A stretch of DNA of 64,000 bases from Nitrospira sp. (GCA_024998565.1 JACOEM010000009.1:1-64000); one strand, 5' to 3'; shown: positions 40,138-48,674, counted from the stretch's first letter. Notes: generated by a model not told the origin, from the letters alone. Numbers and translations: made by a program.

Positions 40138-40614
40138 CTACTGCATCGAGGCCATCGGCTTCTCGACGATGTCGCTCTTCATCGGGCCCAATGCGCCCAA
40201 CAGCTCGTTCTTTTCCCGTTCAGGCACTTTGAATTTGTTCAACGTGGCGACGAGGTCTCCGACCAGCGCATCGAAGTCACTGCTGCTGACGCCCATGCCG
40301 GCATGGGTGCTCTTCATGTCCCGACCGGTGTAAGTGCAGGGCCCGCCTGAGGCCTGACAGATTTGATCGACCAGCATCGATTTCAGGCGCGGGATGTTGG
40401 CGTTGGCAAACTTCCCATTGATGCGATTGTCCGCTGCCACGCGGCCGACGAAGTCATCCACCACTGCGGTGATGGCGGTCTTTCCGCCCAGCCGGTCATA
40501 GAGAGATTTCTCCATCGTTGCCGGGCCGGCGGGGGCCGAGCCCAGGCTGTTACAGGCCGAGACGGTCAGCGCGAGACCGAGGACCATGGCGAATGATGCA
40601 ATGCGGTGAGTCAT
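40138..40614 (-). CDS. Group 1 truncated haemoglobin, predicted lipoprotein
   Basis: 158 residues: lipoprotein signal with lipobox VSAC (Cys21), then a trHbN-like domain (about 35-150) starting LYDRLGGKTAITAVVDDFVGRV. The proximal-His region is MKSTHAGMGVSSSDFDALVGDL, with the haem His at about residue 104. Such proteins bind O2 or NO. Membrane anchoring outside the cytosol is unusual for the family and points to an NO or redox role in the periplasm. GGAGGAAG before the ATG. Confidence 0.87.
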   Translation of the reverse strand: MTHRIASFAMVLGLALTVSACNSLGSAPAGPATMEKSLYDRLGGKTAITAVVDDFVGRVAADNRINGKFANANIPRLKSMLVDQICQASGGPCTYTGRDMKSTHAGMGVSSSDFDALVGDLVATLNKFKVPEREKNELLGALGPMKSDIVEKPMASMQ

Positions 40615-40806
40615 GATGCTTCCTCCTGGTTAAGGGTCTGTGTGGCGGGCCGGGATCGTTTCGACATCAACCGGTCCTCTGTCTGTGAATACGAGGGCAA
40701 TGTGAGGTTGGATCTACGGCCGGCGAAAAAAAAGCGTCGTTGCACGGCGCCAACCCCGATGCTAGAGTTCCGGCACAATCCGGCTGAGACAAACATCCAA
40801 TGGAGC

Positions 40807-40838
40807 GGGTGTCCTCGTAGGACCTTACGAGGACGCCC
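40807..40838 (+). promoter_or_regulatory. 13-bp hairpin abutting the ECF sigma start codon
   Basis: GGGTGTCCTCGTA (40807-40819) pairs with TACGAGGACGCCC (40826-40838) with one G-U pair and a 6-base loop GGACCT. The ATG is at 40839. The ribosome binding site (GAGGA, 40829-40833) is fully inside the stem. It could control translation, or, as DNA, be an operator (TCGTA-N6-TACGA). Confidence 0.65.
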
Positions 40839-41444
40839 ATGTGTCATACCCAAACTGTGGCCAACGCACCTTCACTAGACGAGCAGGAATGGTCGGGGTT
40901 CCTCGCGCGCATTGCCGCGGGAGATCAATCTGCCCTGGCGGAGCTTTATGATGCGAGCAGTGCCAAAGTATTTGGGTTGGCGATGAAGATCCTCGGTGAT
41001 CGGGACGCCGCGGAAGAGATCACGGTGGATGTCTACACCCAGGTGTGGCGAAAGATTGCGAGTTACGATGCGCAGCGGGGTACGCCGGGAAGTTGGCTCA
41101 TGACGATGACGAAGAATCGGGCCATCGACGGCTTCCGCAGCAGGTATTTGGAGCGGGGGCGGCAAGTCCCTCTCGATCAAGCGGCGGAGTTGCCGGGTGA
41201 TGCGGCGACTCCTGAACAATACAGTGCCGACCTGGAACGGCAGCGGCTGGTGCAGGAGGCCATGGCGAGTCTCTCCGCCGAGCAGCGCCAGGCGATTGCG
41301 TTGGCGTATTATTGGGGCTTGAGTCAGAGTGAAATCGCCGATCGGTTGAGGCTGCCGTTGGGGACCGTGAAGACGCGAATGAGACTGGGGATGATCCGAT
41401 TGCGAGAAGTGTTGGCTCCGCACGGGGAAGGGTTGCGTTCATGA
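40839..41444 (+). CDS. ECF (RpoE-like) sigma factor
   Basis: 201 residues with sigma region 2 (LAELYDASSAKVFGLAMKILGDRDAAEEITVDVYTQVW, about 28-75) and region 4 (LSAEQRQAIALAYYWGLSQSEIADRLRLPLGTVKTRMR, about 145-185). The following gene encodes its anti-sigma factor and overlaps the stop (ATGA). Pairing with a cupin anti-sigma matches the RpoE-ChrR type (ECF11 group), which answers singlet oxygen or peroxides. Confidence 0.93.
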   Translation: MCHTQTVANAPSLDEQEWSGFLARIAAGDQSALAELYDASSAKVFGLAMKILGDRDAAEEITVDVYTQVWRKIASYDAQRGTPGSWLMTMTKNRAIDGFRSRYLERGRQVPLDQAAELPGDAATPEQYSADLERQRLVQEAMASLSAEQRQAIALAYYWGLSQSEIADRLRLPLGTVKTRMRLGMIRLREVLAPHGEGLRS

Positions 41445-42025
41445 CCGATCCACGTCACCAGGAAGACCTGTCAGAACTTGCGGCACTCTATGCCTTGGAG
41501 GCCCTGGGGGATGATGAGCAGCGGCAATTCAAACAGTCTCTTGAGACGGCTCCTGCCGAGGTCCGGCAGCAGGTCGCAGCGTTTCAGGAGGTGGTTCAGG
41601 AGTTGGCCTTCAGCGGTCCCGCCATCGCGCCTCCGGCGTCGCTTAAGGCCAGGCTCATGGCGCGCATCGCGCAAGAACCGCAGGAGCGGGAAGGCGTGGA
41701 GGACTTTACGTGTGTCCGATCGGGGCAGGTGGAGTGGCGAGACCTGGGTCCTGGTGTGTCCATGAAACTGCTGTTCAACGATTCGGCCGGAGCACGGGCC
41801 ACGATGCTGCTGCGGCTGGCTCCGGGTGGAAAACTGCTGGCGCACCGTCACCGGCAGGTCGAAGAGTTCTACGTGTTGGAAGGGAACTGCATCTGCGCCG
41901 GGGAATTCCTCCAGGCGGGGGACTACCATCGCGCCGAGGCCGGGAGCGTTCATCCCATCACATCGAGCGAGCAGGGTTGCCTGGCCCTGGTGATGACCTC
42001 GACACAGAACGAACCAGCCGGGTAA
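41441..42025 (+). CDS. Cupin-type anti-sigma factor (ChrR-like)
   Basis: 194 residues: N-terminal helical anti-sigma part (LSELAALYALEALGDDEQRQF, closer to RskA-like heads than to the zinc HXXXCXXC type) and C-terminal ChrR cupin (about 105-190) with the metal cluster HRHRQVEEFYVLEG. The zinc Cys pair of classic ChrR heads is absent. Overlaps the sigma gene by four bases. Confidence 0.88.
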   Translation: MTDPRHQEDLSELAALYALEALGDDEQRQFKQSLETAPAEVRQQVAAFQEVVQELAFSGPAIAPPASLKARLMARIAQEPQEREGVEDFTCVRSGQVEWRDLGPGVSMKLLFNDSAGARATMLLRLAPGGKLLAHRHRQVEEFYVLEGNCICAGEFLQAGDYHRAEAGSVHPITSSEQGCLALVMTSTQNEPAG

Positions 42026-42036
42026 TCCATTCACTT

Positions 42037-42408
42037 CTATTGCCGTCGCCTTGACGGTTTTCCGAAGACCAGCCAATAGATCGTCACATTCACCAGCACC
42101 ACCGCGGTTCCCAGCAGCATCTGCACGGGGCGTGTCAGCCCTGCCGGATACATCAGGGGCAGGAGGTAATGGCCGATGAAGTCTGAGCTGTAGGCCGACT
42201 CTCCGGTCATGGCCCGCAGAGTGTGTTCAATCGGGGTGAGGGGACAGATCCAGCCGGTGTACTCGACAATCGCTCCCCAGATCGCCGCCGGCAGATGCAG
42301 CCATGCCAGGCGAGGCCATTTCAATAGCAGCAGCGCGCCCGTCACGACGAAGAGCACAAAGGCCAGGTGGAGCAGCAGCACGAGATCCGCGCCGATTCGG
42401 TACCACAT
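42037..42408 (-). CDS. DUF2784 membrane protein
   Basis: About 123 residues with four membrane segments and the DUF2784 features LLLHLAFVLFVVTG, WPRLAWLHLPAAIWGAIVEYTGWICPLTPIE. Function unknown. ATG 42408 is used; a TTG 12 codons upstream is possible. Convergent with the anti-sigma gene. Confidence 0.82.
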   Translation of the reverse strand: MWYRIGADLVLLLHLAFVLFVVTGALLLLKWPRLAWLHLPAAIWGAIVEYTGWICPLTPIEHTLRAMTGESAYSSDFIGHYLLPLMYPAGLTRPVQMLLGTAVVLVNVTIYWLVFGKPSRRRQ

Positions 42409-42479
42409 GTGCGGCAGTCTGAAGAAACGGCGCGATGAAGGCAATCAGGAGACGGCGAGCGTAGCCGGTTGCCGCGTCC

Positions 42480-42884
42480 CTAGATCTGAGCGGGAAGGTC
42501 GTAGCCCTGCGGCGTGGCGGTGAAGGGGAGGGGTAACTGCGCGGTCGGTAATGTCACGGCGCTGCGGGCCCAGACGATCAGGTGGTCCGGGTCTTCAAGA
42601 ATGTCGGTGGGTACTTCGTAATACTGTGCGAGCGTGTGCTTGGCGTTCGGGCGGAAGGGATGCATGCCGCGCGCGCGATAGAGCGCTTGCGTCACGTCGT
42701 TGGTTTTGAAATAGAGCCGACCCTTGTGGATGATGCCGAAGAAGGTGGTCCGTTGGTAGAGGCCATAGCCGCCGAACATGGCTTTCCATGTGAGTTCAGG
42801 CATCTCACCGAGTTGATCCAGGACGAAGTCTTTGAAGCTGTCGTGGCGCATGCGTCGAGACTGATTGGGTGGACCGCTGCTCAT
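42480..42884 (-). CDS. TfoX/Sxy N-terminal domain protein
   Basis: About 134 residues with a TfoX_N domain (DFVLDQLGEMPELTWKAMFGGYGLYQRTTFFGII and LYFKTNDVTQALY). In E. coli and Haemophilus, Sxy/TfoX promotes competence with CRP; single-domain versions like this are widespread and not tied to competence. Start uncertain (ATG 42884 or 42851). Confidence 0.83.
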   Translation of the reverse strand: MSSGPPNQSRRMRHDSFKDFVLDQLGEMPELTWKAMFGGYGLYQRTTFFGIIHKGRLYFKTNDVTQALYRARGMHPFRPNAKHTLAQYYEVPTDILEDPDHLIVWARSAVTLPTAQLPLPFTATPQGYDLPAQI

Positions 42885-43113
42885 GTCGGCCGTATCGATT
42901 CGGCGCACTCTGCACCGATGACTGAATTATTTCAACTGCCGAGCCGTGCGAGTCGTTGAACGTGTGGAAGGTGGAGGCTGAAACCAGGATGTGCGGTCTC
43001 TGTGCTGCAGCAGTCCCCGTCGCGCGTGAACCCGGTCGCCCCGTGGATGCGCTATTGCGTGATCTGAGCACATCCCACGAGGCGCAAGCGATTCAGGTCT
43101 CAGCGGCAGGAGG

Positions 43114-43587
43114 CTAGGACACCTTGATCTCGATCGATTTCGGTTTCGCTTTCTCGGATTTCGGGAGATGCACGTGGAGCACCCCGTCTTTGTAGTCGGC
43201 TGTGACCTTGCTCCCGTCCGCATCCTCCGGGAGCGAGAAGCTGCGGACGAAACTCCCGTAGGCGCGTTCGATCCGGTGATGCTTCTCCCTTTTCTCTTCC
43301 TGCTCGTATTTCCGTTCGCCGGAAATCGTCAGCACCCCGTTGTCCACGGTGAGTCGCACGTCTTCTCTTTTCATGGCCGGCAACTCCGCCGTGATGCGGT
43401 ATTCATTCTCATCTTCCACGATGTCCACCAACGGCGACCACTCGGCAACCGTCAGGGCTTCCTTGCCCCCATTCCCGGTCGATGCCCGATGTCCCAGGAG
43501 GGTCGATAATCGGTTTTCCAGTTCGTCCCGTTCTTTCAAAGGATTCCACTGAACTCGAAACGGATCCCAACGTATGAGTGTGCTCAT
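43114..43587 (-). CDS. hsp20: Hsp20 small heat-shock chaperone
   Basis: 157-residue alpha-crystallin-type chaperone: N-terminal RWDPFRVQWNPLKERDELENRL, crystallin domain (about 50-140) with DENEYRITAELPAMKREDVRLTV and GVLTISGERKYE, and the A-x-x-x-G-V-L motif replaced by YKDGVLHVHLPK. C-terminal IEIKV extension. Holds unfolding proteins without ATP. AGGAGA before the ATG. First of a stress-protein run on this strand. Confidence 0.95.
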   Translation of the reverse strand: MSTLIRWDPFRVQWNPLKERDELENRLSTLLGHRASTGNGGKEALTVAEWSPLVDIVEDENEYRITAELPAMKREDVRLTVDNGVLTISGERKYEQEEKREKHHRIERAYGSFVRSFSLPEDADGSKVTADYKDGVLHVHLPKSEKAKPKSIEIKVS

Positions 43588-43643
43588 GGCTTCATCTCCT
43601 CTTATGGTCGAAATGGCATGATGACGACTCGATGTCGGTGCGA

Positions 43644-43868
43644 TTAGTGGCCCGCTGCGGCAGCCAGCTGACGTTCGGCATTTAACCAGTCCTCCAGAGC
43701 CTGCCCGTCTTGCCGCCCTCGTTTCTCATAGAGTTCGTAGGCGCGTAAGGCGATCGCAGCGGTTCTTTTTACGGCCTGCCTCGCCTGCGCGGTTTTTTCA
43801 TGGCTCGGGCTCGTGTGGGCTGTGCCAACTCGCTGCGGGGTGGTTCGACTCACATTCGTATCCATCAT
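43644..43868 (-). CDS. DUF2934 small protein
   Basis: 74 residues; C-terminal half has the DUF2934 helix pattern (AYELYEKRGRQDGQALEDWLNAERQL). Second copy of this domain in the window. AAGGAGA before the ATG. Located 56 bases upstream of hsp20 on the same strand. Confidence 0.8.
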   Translation of the reverse strand: MMDTNVSRTTPQRVGTAHTSPSHEKTAQARQAVKRTAAIALRAYELYEKRGRQDGQALEDWLNAERQLAAAAGH

Positions 43869-43991
43869 AGTGTATCTCCTTGTTGACCCGCGTGTGTCAT
43901 GGCTGAAACCAACAGAGGCTCTGTCGTCCGTCGAGACCCTGCTATCAGATCTCGACGGACGACGAGCGGGTCTGTGTGATGAAGAGAAGGG

Positions 43992-44549
43992 TTAGGCCTT
44001 TTCCTTCACCGTGAGATCGTTTTTCACCGCCTTCACGCCGGGCACTCGCCAGGCCGACCAAGAGGCTTCGGCGCTGGTCGCCAGGTCCTGAACTTCGCCG
44101 GTGAGCGAGACGACGCCTGCGTTCGTCTGAGCATGAATGCCGGCTTTCTTTAGGTGTGCGTCCTTCTCCATATGCTCGTGGACGCGGGCAGTGATGGCGT
44201 CATCCTTGTCGTCCGTCGCCTCACGTTTAGAGGGGGCCACGACCTGCAGATCGTTCTTCACGGTTTTGACCCCGTCGATCCCTTTGGCAATCCCTTCTGC
44301 AGCCTGCTTGGCCGCATCCGAATCGACCTTGCCGCGGATCATGACTGCGCCCTGGGCGGTCTCCACGTTGATCTCGCTTCCCTTCACCCGGGAATCGGCA
44401 AACAGCGCGATCTTGGTCTTCGCCGTAATCCAGGAGTCATTGATGGGGGTCTTCTCGTCGGCCTTGCCGATGGCATGCGCCGATCCGGTGATCATCGCCC
44501 CGCCAAGAACCAATGCTGCGCAGAGGGTCAGTACATTGCGTGTGGTCAT
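43992..44549 (-). CDS. Periplasmic protein with two BON domains (OsmY-like)
   Basis: 185 residues: signal peptide (about 1-26, GSAHA), BON domain 1 (about 38-105, ITAKTKIALFADSRVKGSEINVETAQGAVMIRGKV) and BON domain 2 (about 118-183). BON proteins bind membranes and stabilise the envelope under osmotic stress. AAGGAG is 5 bases before ATG 44549. Confidence 0.9.
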   Translation of the reverse strand: MTTRNVLTLCAALVLGGAMITGSAHAIGKADEKTPINDSWITAKTKIALFADSRVKGSEINVETAQGAVMIRGKVDSDAAKQAAEGIAKGIDGVKTVKNDLQVVAPSKREATDDKDDAITARVHEHMEKDAHLKKAGIHAQTNAGVVSLTGEVQDLATSAEASWSAWRVPGVKAVKNDLTVKEKA

Positions 44550-44611
44550 CAAGTCTCCTTAAGCGAACAGTGAAAGTGTGCGGCGAAATCTGTTTCGCCG
44601 ATGGTGTCGAT

Positions 44612-44839
44612 TCAGGGAGCCTTCGTTCCCTCGGCGTCCGGCTTCGCCTGCTCATGCCAGTGGGAAGCCCACTTCATCAGCTCGGCCTTCTTCTCGCCGT
44701 ACCGTTCCTGCACTTTTCCGACAAAGGTGTCGTAATTGCCGGCGATCTGCTGCAAGTCGTCTTCGGTAAACTTGCCCCATTGTTGTTTCAGATCCCCTTT
44801 GAACTGGAGCCATTTTCCTTTGAGTTGATCTGCGTTCAT
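44612..44839 (-). CDS. CsbD family stress protein
   Basis: 75 residues with the CsbD motif LKGKWLQFKGDLKQQWGKFTEDDLQQIAG. Expressed in general stress in other bacteria; function unknown. AAAGGAGG before ATG. Confidence 0.92.
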   Translation of the reverse strand: MNADQLKGKWLQFKGDLKQQWGKFTEDDLQQIAGNYDTFVGKVQERYGEKKAELMKWASHWHEQAKPDAEGTKAP

Positions 44840-44932
44840 ACCGCCTCCTTTCGTGTGTCAGCCATAAAACCTCGGCCGGGTGTGACTGTCGGGCCTTTAT
44901 ATGGTGAACGGCTCAGACCGCCTGAACCGTTG

Positions 44933-45100
44933 TCAGGTGGTTCGCGGAGTCCGTCCCGACACCAGGTGCACCACCAGCAACACCACCCCGATCAAGAACA
45001 AGATCCAAGACATCTGGACGGCAACTGCGGAGACCCCCAAAAGATTGAGGGCGTTGGCAATCAAGCCGACTACTAAGAACATCAGCGCGTAGTAGAGCAT
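44933..45100 (-). CDS. DUF1328 small membrane protein
   Basis: 55 residues read from ATG 45100 (AAAGGAG 8 bases upstream) to TGA 44933: MLYYALMFLVVGLIANALNL, then a second membrane helix WILFLIGVVLLVVHLVSGR. Two membrane segments and this motif match the YtjA/DUF1328 family, common in stress clusters with CsbD and BON proteins. Function unknown. Confidence 0.88.
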   Translation of the reverse strand: MLYYALMFLVVGLIANALNLLGVSAVAVQMSWILFLIGVVLLVVHLVSGRTPRTT

Positions 45101-45518
45101 TGGGCACTCCTTTCATGGAGTCACCGGCGTGAGTCGAACAATTCTCTTAGGCCTCGACGAATGCCGGTTGGGCTCCACGAACGGACCGGCACATCGGACA
45201 GGCGGCACCTCAGAGAGATCCTGGGACAGGAGCGGCGGAGACCGGGGAATCAGTCACGCGCACGAAGGAACGGGAAGCGCGAGGATGGGACAGTCAGCGG
45301 AGCTTCATCAAGCACATCTTCACGCTAAGCGCAATCGGCAGTGACGTCAAGCACTATAATGTGAGGCCGGAACGCGGAGGTTTAAAGCCAAGTGGAAACA
45401 CGAGTCGCAAGAATTGAGGGAATCTCGTAACAGACGGCTAGGGGTTTCGCTAGTGCTGGCCGCTCGGTGATGGCGCTACAAAGGACTATAGGCAATTCAC
45501 CACACGTGGAGGACGGGT
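45101..45518. other. Intergenic region before the KE-rich secreted protein
   Basis: 418 bases. TATAAT at 45355-45360 is a good -10 without a clear -35. A 71-codon frame at 45129-45344 lacks a ribosome site and domain, and is not called. Confidence 0.45.
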
Positions 45519-45797
45519 ATGCGCACATTCATTATTGCGGCTGTCGCGGGGTTCTGTCTGGTAACGGGGTTGTCGCTTTCCGCAGGAGCGGGGGAAACCA
45601 AAGCCAAGATCGAAAAGGGCAAGGGGGAGCTGAAGGGCGATCTCGAAGAAATGAAGGGCGAAACCAAGGCGATGAAGGAAGAGTTGAAGGGGAACGATAC
45701 GAAAGCAGAGATGGAGCGGGCGAAGGGCAAAATAAAGGGCGCCGGCGAACGGGCCAAAGGGAAGATGAAGGAGTTGAAGGAAAAGGTAACGGACTAG
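45519..45797 (+). CDS. Secreted Lys/Glu-rich helical protein
   Basis: 92 residues: signal peptide (about 1-23, LSAGA) followed by a repeated, highly charged helix with many KGE/KGK/EMKGE units, like LEA or CsbD-type disordered stress proteins. TGGAGGA before the ATG. Divergent from the stress cluster; likely a periplasmic desiccation or osmotic protectant, by composition only. Confidence 0.7.
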   Translation: MRTFIIAAVAGFCLVTGLSLSAGAGETKAKIEKGKGELKGDLEEMKGETKAMKEELKGNDTKAEMERAKGKIKGAGERAKGKMKELKEKVTD

Positions 45798-45872
45798 TGC
45801 GAGTTCGTGAGCCGCCCGCCGGTCTGGCAGGACCGGCGGGCACGGTATGGTGCGAGTGCTGCCGTGCGACGG

Positions 45873-46730
45873 CTACTGCGGCTTGCGCGCGCTCACGATC
45901 CTCACCGCAATCGGCAACGAGACCCCCTGGGGCCCGCGATATTCATTCACGGCCTTGATGATGCCCCGCTCTGCCTCCGCCTGTTGCTCCTGCGTCAATT
46001 TGGCGAATAGGTTTTGAATCGGAGCGGCGATATCCATCAGACCGCGAAAGAATTCTTCCGCGGTGGCATAGGTCACCTCCGCTGTGAATTCTTCATCGTC
46101 GAGCGGCTTGAGGCCCGCCCGTTCGAAGATGCCGGCCAGGTCCCCCGGCTTCGCAAGCCGGAAGATGCCGGGCGCGTCCGGGTCCGGCGGCGGCAGGGGC
46201 GTGATGGTCTTGATCACGTCCATCGGAATACGAATGAACGGATTCTTATCGGGCGCGGACCAGACGGCGGCCGCGACATACCCTCCTGGTTTCAGTACGC
46301 GGGCGATCTCCGCGGCAGCCTTGGGAATTTCCGGCAGGAACATCAGGCAGAACCGGCTGATCACGGCATCGATCGAGGCGGTCTCGAACGGCAGCGAAGT
46401 GACATCCCCGGTACGAAACGCCACGTGCTCCAGACCGAGCGTTTTGGCTTTGCGTGTGGCGACCGCCAGCATGGATTCAGCGAGATCGATCCCGACCACG
46501 CTGCCATCCGACCCCACCACCTCGCCGGCCAGGAGCGCTGGATAGCCGGTGCCCGATCCAAGATCCAACACTCGAAGCCCGGGCCGCACCCGCGCATCGG
46601 CCACCAGCCGGTGGTTGATGAAGGCCATGTTGCGGTTGAAAAACTGATCCCATTTGTCCCAACCGGCGGCAACGCGATTCCAGTCCTGGCGTTGAGCCTC
46701 GATCACAGCCTCTGGTGTTTGTGACGGCAT
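45873..46730 (-). CDS. Class I SAM-dependent methyltransferase (UbiE-like)
   Basis: 285 residues with motif I VLDLGSGTGYPALLAGEVVG (about 54-73), post I VVGIDLAESML and motif II/III regions FETASIDAVISRFCLMFLPE, LKPGGYVAAAVW. Substrate unknown; a small molecule is likely. AAGGAGT upstream of the ATG. Confidence 0.85.
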   Translation of the reverse strand: MPSQTPEAVIEAQRQDWNRVAAGWDKWDQFFNRNMAFINHRLVADARVRPGLRVLDLGSGTGYPALLAGEVVGSDGSVVGIDLAESMLAVATRKAKTLGLEHVAFRTGDVTSLPFETASIDAVISRFCLMFLPEIPKAAAEIARVLKPGGYVAAAVWSAPDKNPFIRIPMDVIKTITPLPPPDPDAPGIFRLAKPGDLAGIFERAGLKPLDDEEFTAEVTYATAEEFFRGLMDIAAPIQNLFAKLTQEQQAEAERGIIKAVNEYRGPQGVSLPIAVRIVSARKPQ

Positions 46731-46767
46731 CGGAGCGACTCCTTGTCGGACAAAGTGGAGAGGAAGA

Positions 46768-47271
46768 TTATTTCACGCGCTCAAAGGTAAACACCTTCGG
46801 CACGTCTTTTCCGGCCTTGCTCAAGGTCCAGGTTTGGGTGAAGTGATCGTGATCTTTGACGTCGATGGTCAGCTGGCGCATATGTACATCGGTCGGGTTT
46901 TTCAGATTCGTGGCATCCACAAAGGCAAAGGTAATGGCCTTGTCGCCCTCTTTGATGGCGGCGGCGCGCATGCGCGGCTGGTTATTGAGGGAGCAATAGT
47001 GCGTCAACATCAGTTGGTCGCCGTCGCTGTAGTACATGGTCGTCATCGGGGGGCTGTCGGGCGGGGTGAGCGTTTCGGTCAGACTGGTGCCTCCCGAACT
47101 GAGCGCAAAGGCGATCTTGTGGGCCTTCCCTTCCGCGTCGGCCCCCTTCCATTCTCCCACGAGGAACTTTAAGGGACTCAGGCTTGTATCCGGGATATCG
47201 GCGGCTTGGGTGAAGAGCGGGACAAGGAGTAGGACGAGACCACAGAGAGTACGAAGAATTCCACGCGGCAT
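46768..47271 (-). CDS. Secreted protein of unknown function
   Basis: 167 residues from ATG 47271 (GGAGGG upstream): signal peptide (about 1-24, FTQAA) then a beta-rich domain beginning LKFLVGEWKGADAEGKAHKIAF, reminiscent of lipocalin-like DUF1579 proteins. Not firmly assigned. It follows the methyltransferase gene upstream in map order but is transcribed first. Confidence 0.7.
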   Translation of the reverse strand: MPRGILRTLCGLVLLLVPLFTQAADIPDTSLSPLKFLVGEWKGADAEGKAHKIAFALSSGGTSLTETLTPPDSPPMTTMYYSDGDQLMLTHYCSLNNQPRMRAAAIKEGDKAITFAFVDATNLKNPTDVHMRQLTIDVKDHDHFTQTWTLSKAGKDVPKVFTFERVK

Positions 47272-47679
47272 GCACAACCCTCCATGAAACAAGAAGATGC
47301 CGAACACAAGTCAGTCAAGCATGTCTCCAAGGTCGAGATCAAGACTTTTTCCGACGCTGTCGCAGAACGGGACAACAGGAACGTCGGAGTGACTCAGAAA
47401 TACACGTATACCGAATGTGACCGAAGGGAAAGACGGGAGTCTTGGGCGGGCGGGAATTCCCGGGAGAGCGGGAACGGCCGCCATGAATTTGATAGAGCGG
47501 GCCGGTCTCGAACAGACCTGCGGGCTTTGCGCCAGGCAGGGCTGTTTGAACTGCACCTGCGACTGATTGCTCGTCCTACCGGTGGTGTGAGGAGAATGGC
47601 CGGCGCTCTGTAATAATTCCCGCCGTGCTCCGTCTGTAGGGGTGAACGACTGATTTCACCACACACAGGGAGGACTTAC
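47272..47679. other. Intergenic region before the DUF4396 gene
   Basis: 408 bases with no sure gene. A 109-codon plus-strand frame (47284-47613) lacks a ribosome site and looks random. A 27-codon Cys-rich frame within it is listed separately. Confidence 0.45.
47483..47566 (+). CDS. Candidate 27-residue Cys-rich peptide
   Basis: ATG 47483 opens a short frame with five Cys in 14 residues, TCGLCARQGCLNCTCD, ending at TGA 47564-47566. The CXXC-X4-CXXCXC order suits metal binding. The ribosome site is weak (GGGAACGG, about 8 bases upstream). It may be chance; listed because of the Cys density and its place before a His-rich membrane protein gene. Confidence 0.3.
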   Translation: MNLIERAGLEQTCGLCARQGCLNCTCD

Positions 47680-48276
47680 ATGGCTCATCACCAATCAGCG
47701 ACGATCACCGCACCGCGTCACCCAGCGCCGCGAAGTCACGATCACCACATCAACGGGCATGACGGTGTGCAGGCTCACGGCGATCACCTTGGCCGTCATC
47801 AGCCTCATGAGCATCGGGACGCGACCCACCGGGCCACCTCGCTCGACCGAACGGCGCTCATGGCGACCCTGCACTGCCTGAGCGGCTGCACCATCGGCGA
47901 AGTGCTCGGGATGGCGATCGGCACGGCGTTGGGCTGGAGCAATTGGCCGACGGTCGGCCTTGCGGTTGTGCTGGCATTCTTCTTCGGGTATGCCATGACC
48001 TTGTATCCGTTGCGTCGGGCAGGGATGGCTTGGGGAACGGCGCTGGGACTGGCCTTTGCGTCCGATACCCTCTCCATGGCGACCATGGAACTGGTGGACA
48101 ATGCGATCATGGTGATGATTCCCGGTGCGATGGACGCCGGGTTGCCGGATCCGCTGTTTTGGGGCAGTCTGGTCTTGTCCCTGCTTCTGGCCGGAGCGGC
48201 GGCATTTCCCGTCAACCGCTGGTTGATCGCACGGGGCAAAGGGCATGCGCTGGTGCATGGACAGCACTGCCACTGA
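47680..48276 (+). CDS. DUF4396 membrane protein with His-rich head
   Basis: 198 residues. The first 55 residues hold about 15 His (PRSHDHHINGHDG, HRQPHEHRD-like), then DUF4396 with LHCLSGCTIGEVLGMAIGTALG (CXXXC) and four membrane helices, ending in HGQHCH. The His-rich soluble head plus CXXXC at the membrane suggests metal handling. GGGAGGA before the ATG. Confidence 0.82.
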   Translation: MAHHQSATITAPRHPAPRSHDHHINGHDGVQAHGDHLGRHQPHEHRDATHRATSLDRTALMATLHCLSGCTIGEVLGMAIGTALGWSNWPTVGLAVVLAFFFGYAMTLYPLRRAGMAWGTALGLAFASDTLSMATMELVDNAIMVMIPGAMDAGLPDPLFWGSLVLSLLLAGAAAFPVNRWLIARGKGHALVHGQHCH

Positions 48277-48345
48277 GACGGCTCGGCTGCAATCGTCGAT
48301 CCGCTGTTGCGACATGCCTGGCTGCTGATGAGGGACAGCCAGCCA

Positions 48346-48418
48346 GGCGGGCGGGCTCGTCGTTCAGTCCTTTGACGTACTTCACAGTACGCCTCAGTCC
48401 CTCACGACTCCGCCCGCC
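48346..48418. repeat. REP-like structured intergenic palindrome
   Basis: GGCGGGCGG (48346-48354) pairs with CCGCCCGCC (48410-48418), enclosing a perfect hairpin CGTACT-TCAC-AGTACG (48376-48391). Looks like a repetitive extragenic palindrome; only one copy is in the window. Confidence 0.5.
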
Positions 48419-48460
48419 CGTCTCGCGACGCGGCTTGACGATGTCGCAACGAACCGTCGT

Positions 48461-48639
48461 TAGCCCGGATTATTTATGAATGTCGTCGCGAGGCGTTCGA
48501 GACCGAAGCCCGCCGGGGCTTCTCGCAAGCGAGGCTGACGCAGGCGTACTTGCAGTCCGTGGAGGAGGCCGAACGAGAACAGCCCCGCCGGGGGAGAGAA
48601 CCGAACGACGGAGCAGGTATTCATGAATAGTCCGGGCTA
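48461..48639. repeat. MITE-like element with 21-bp inverted ends
   Basis: Left end TAGCCCGGATTATTTATGAA (48461-48480, plus T) and right end ATTCATGAATAGTCCGGGCT (48619-48638, plus A) are inverted copies differing at two positions. The 179-base body holds an internal hairpin GAAGCCC-GCCG-GGGCTTC and no gene. Non-autonomous mobile element by structure. Confidence 0.65.
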
Positions 48640-48674
48640 GGGTTTTGATCAATGTGATTGAGGAGTGATTCAGC

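Noticed and set aside
40681-40720. A further Crp-type site upstream of the globin gene (TGTGA at 40685 and 40700)
   Set aside because: The second half-site does not match (GGGCA, ATCTA), and no -10 has the set spacing.
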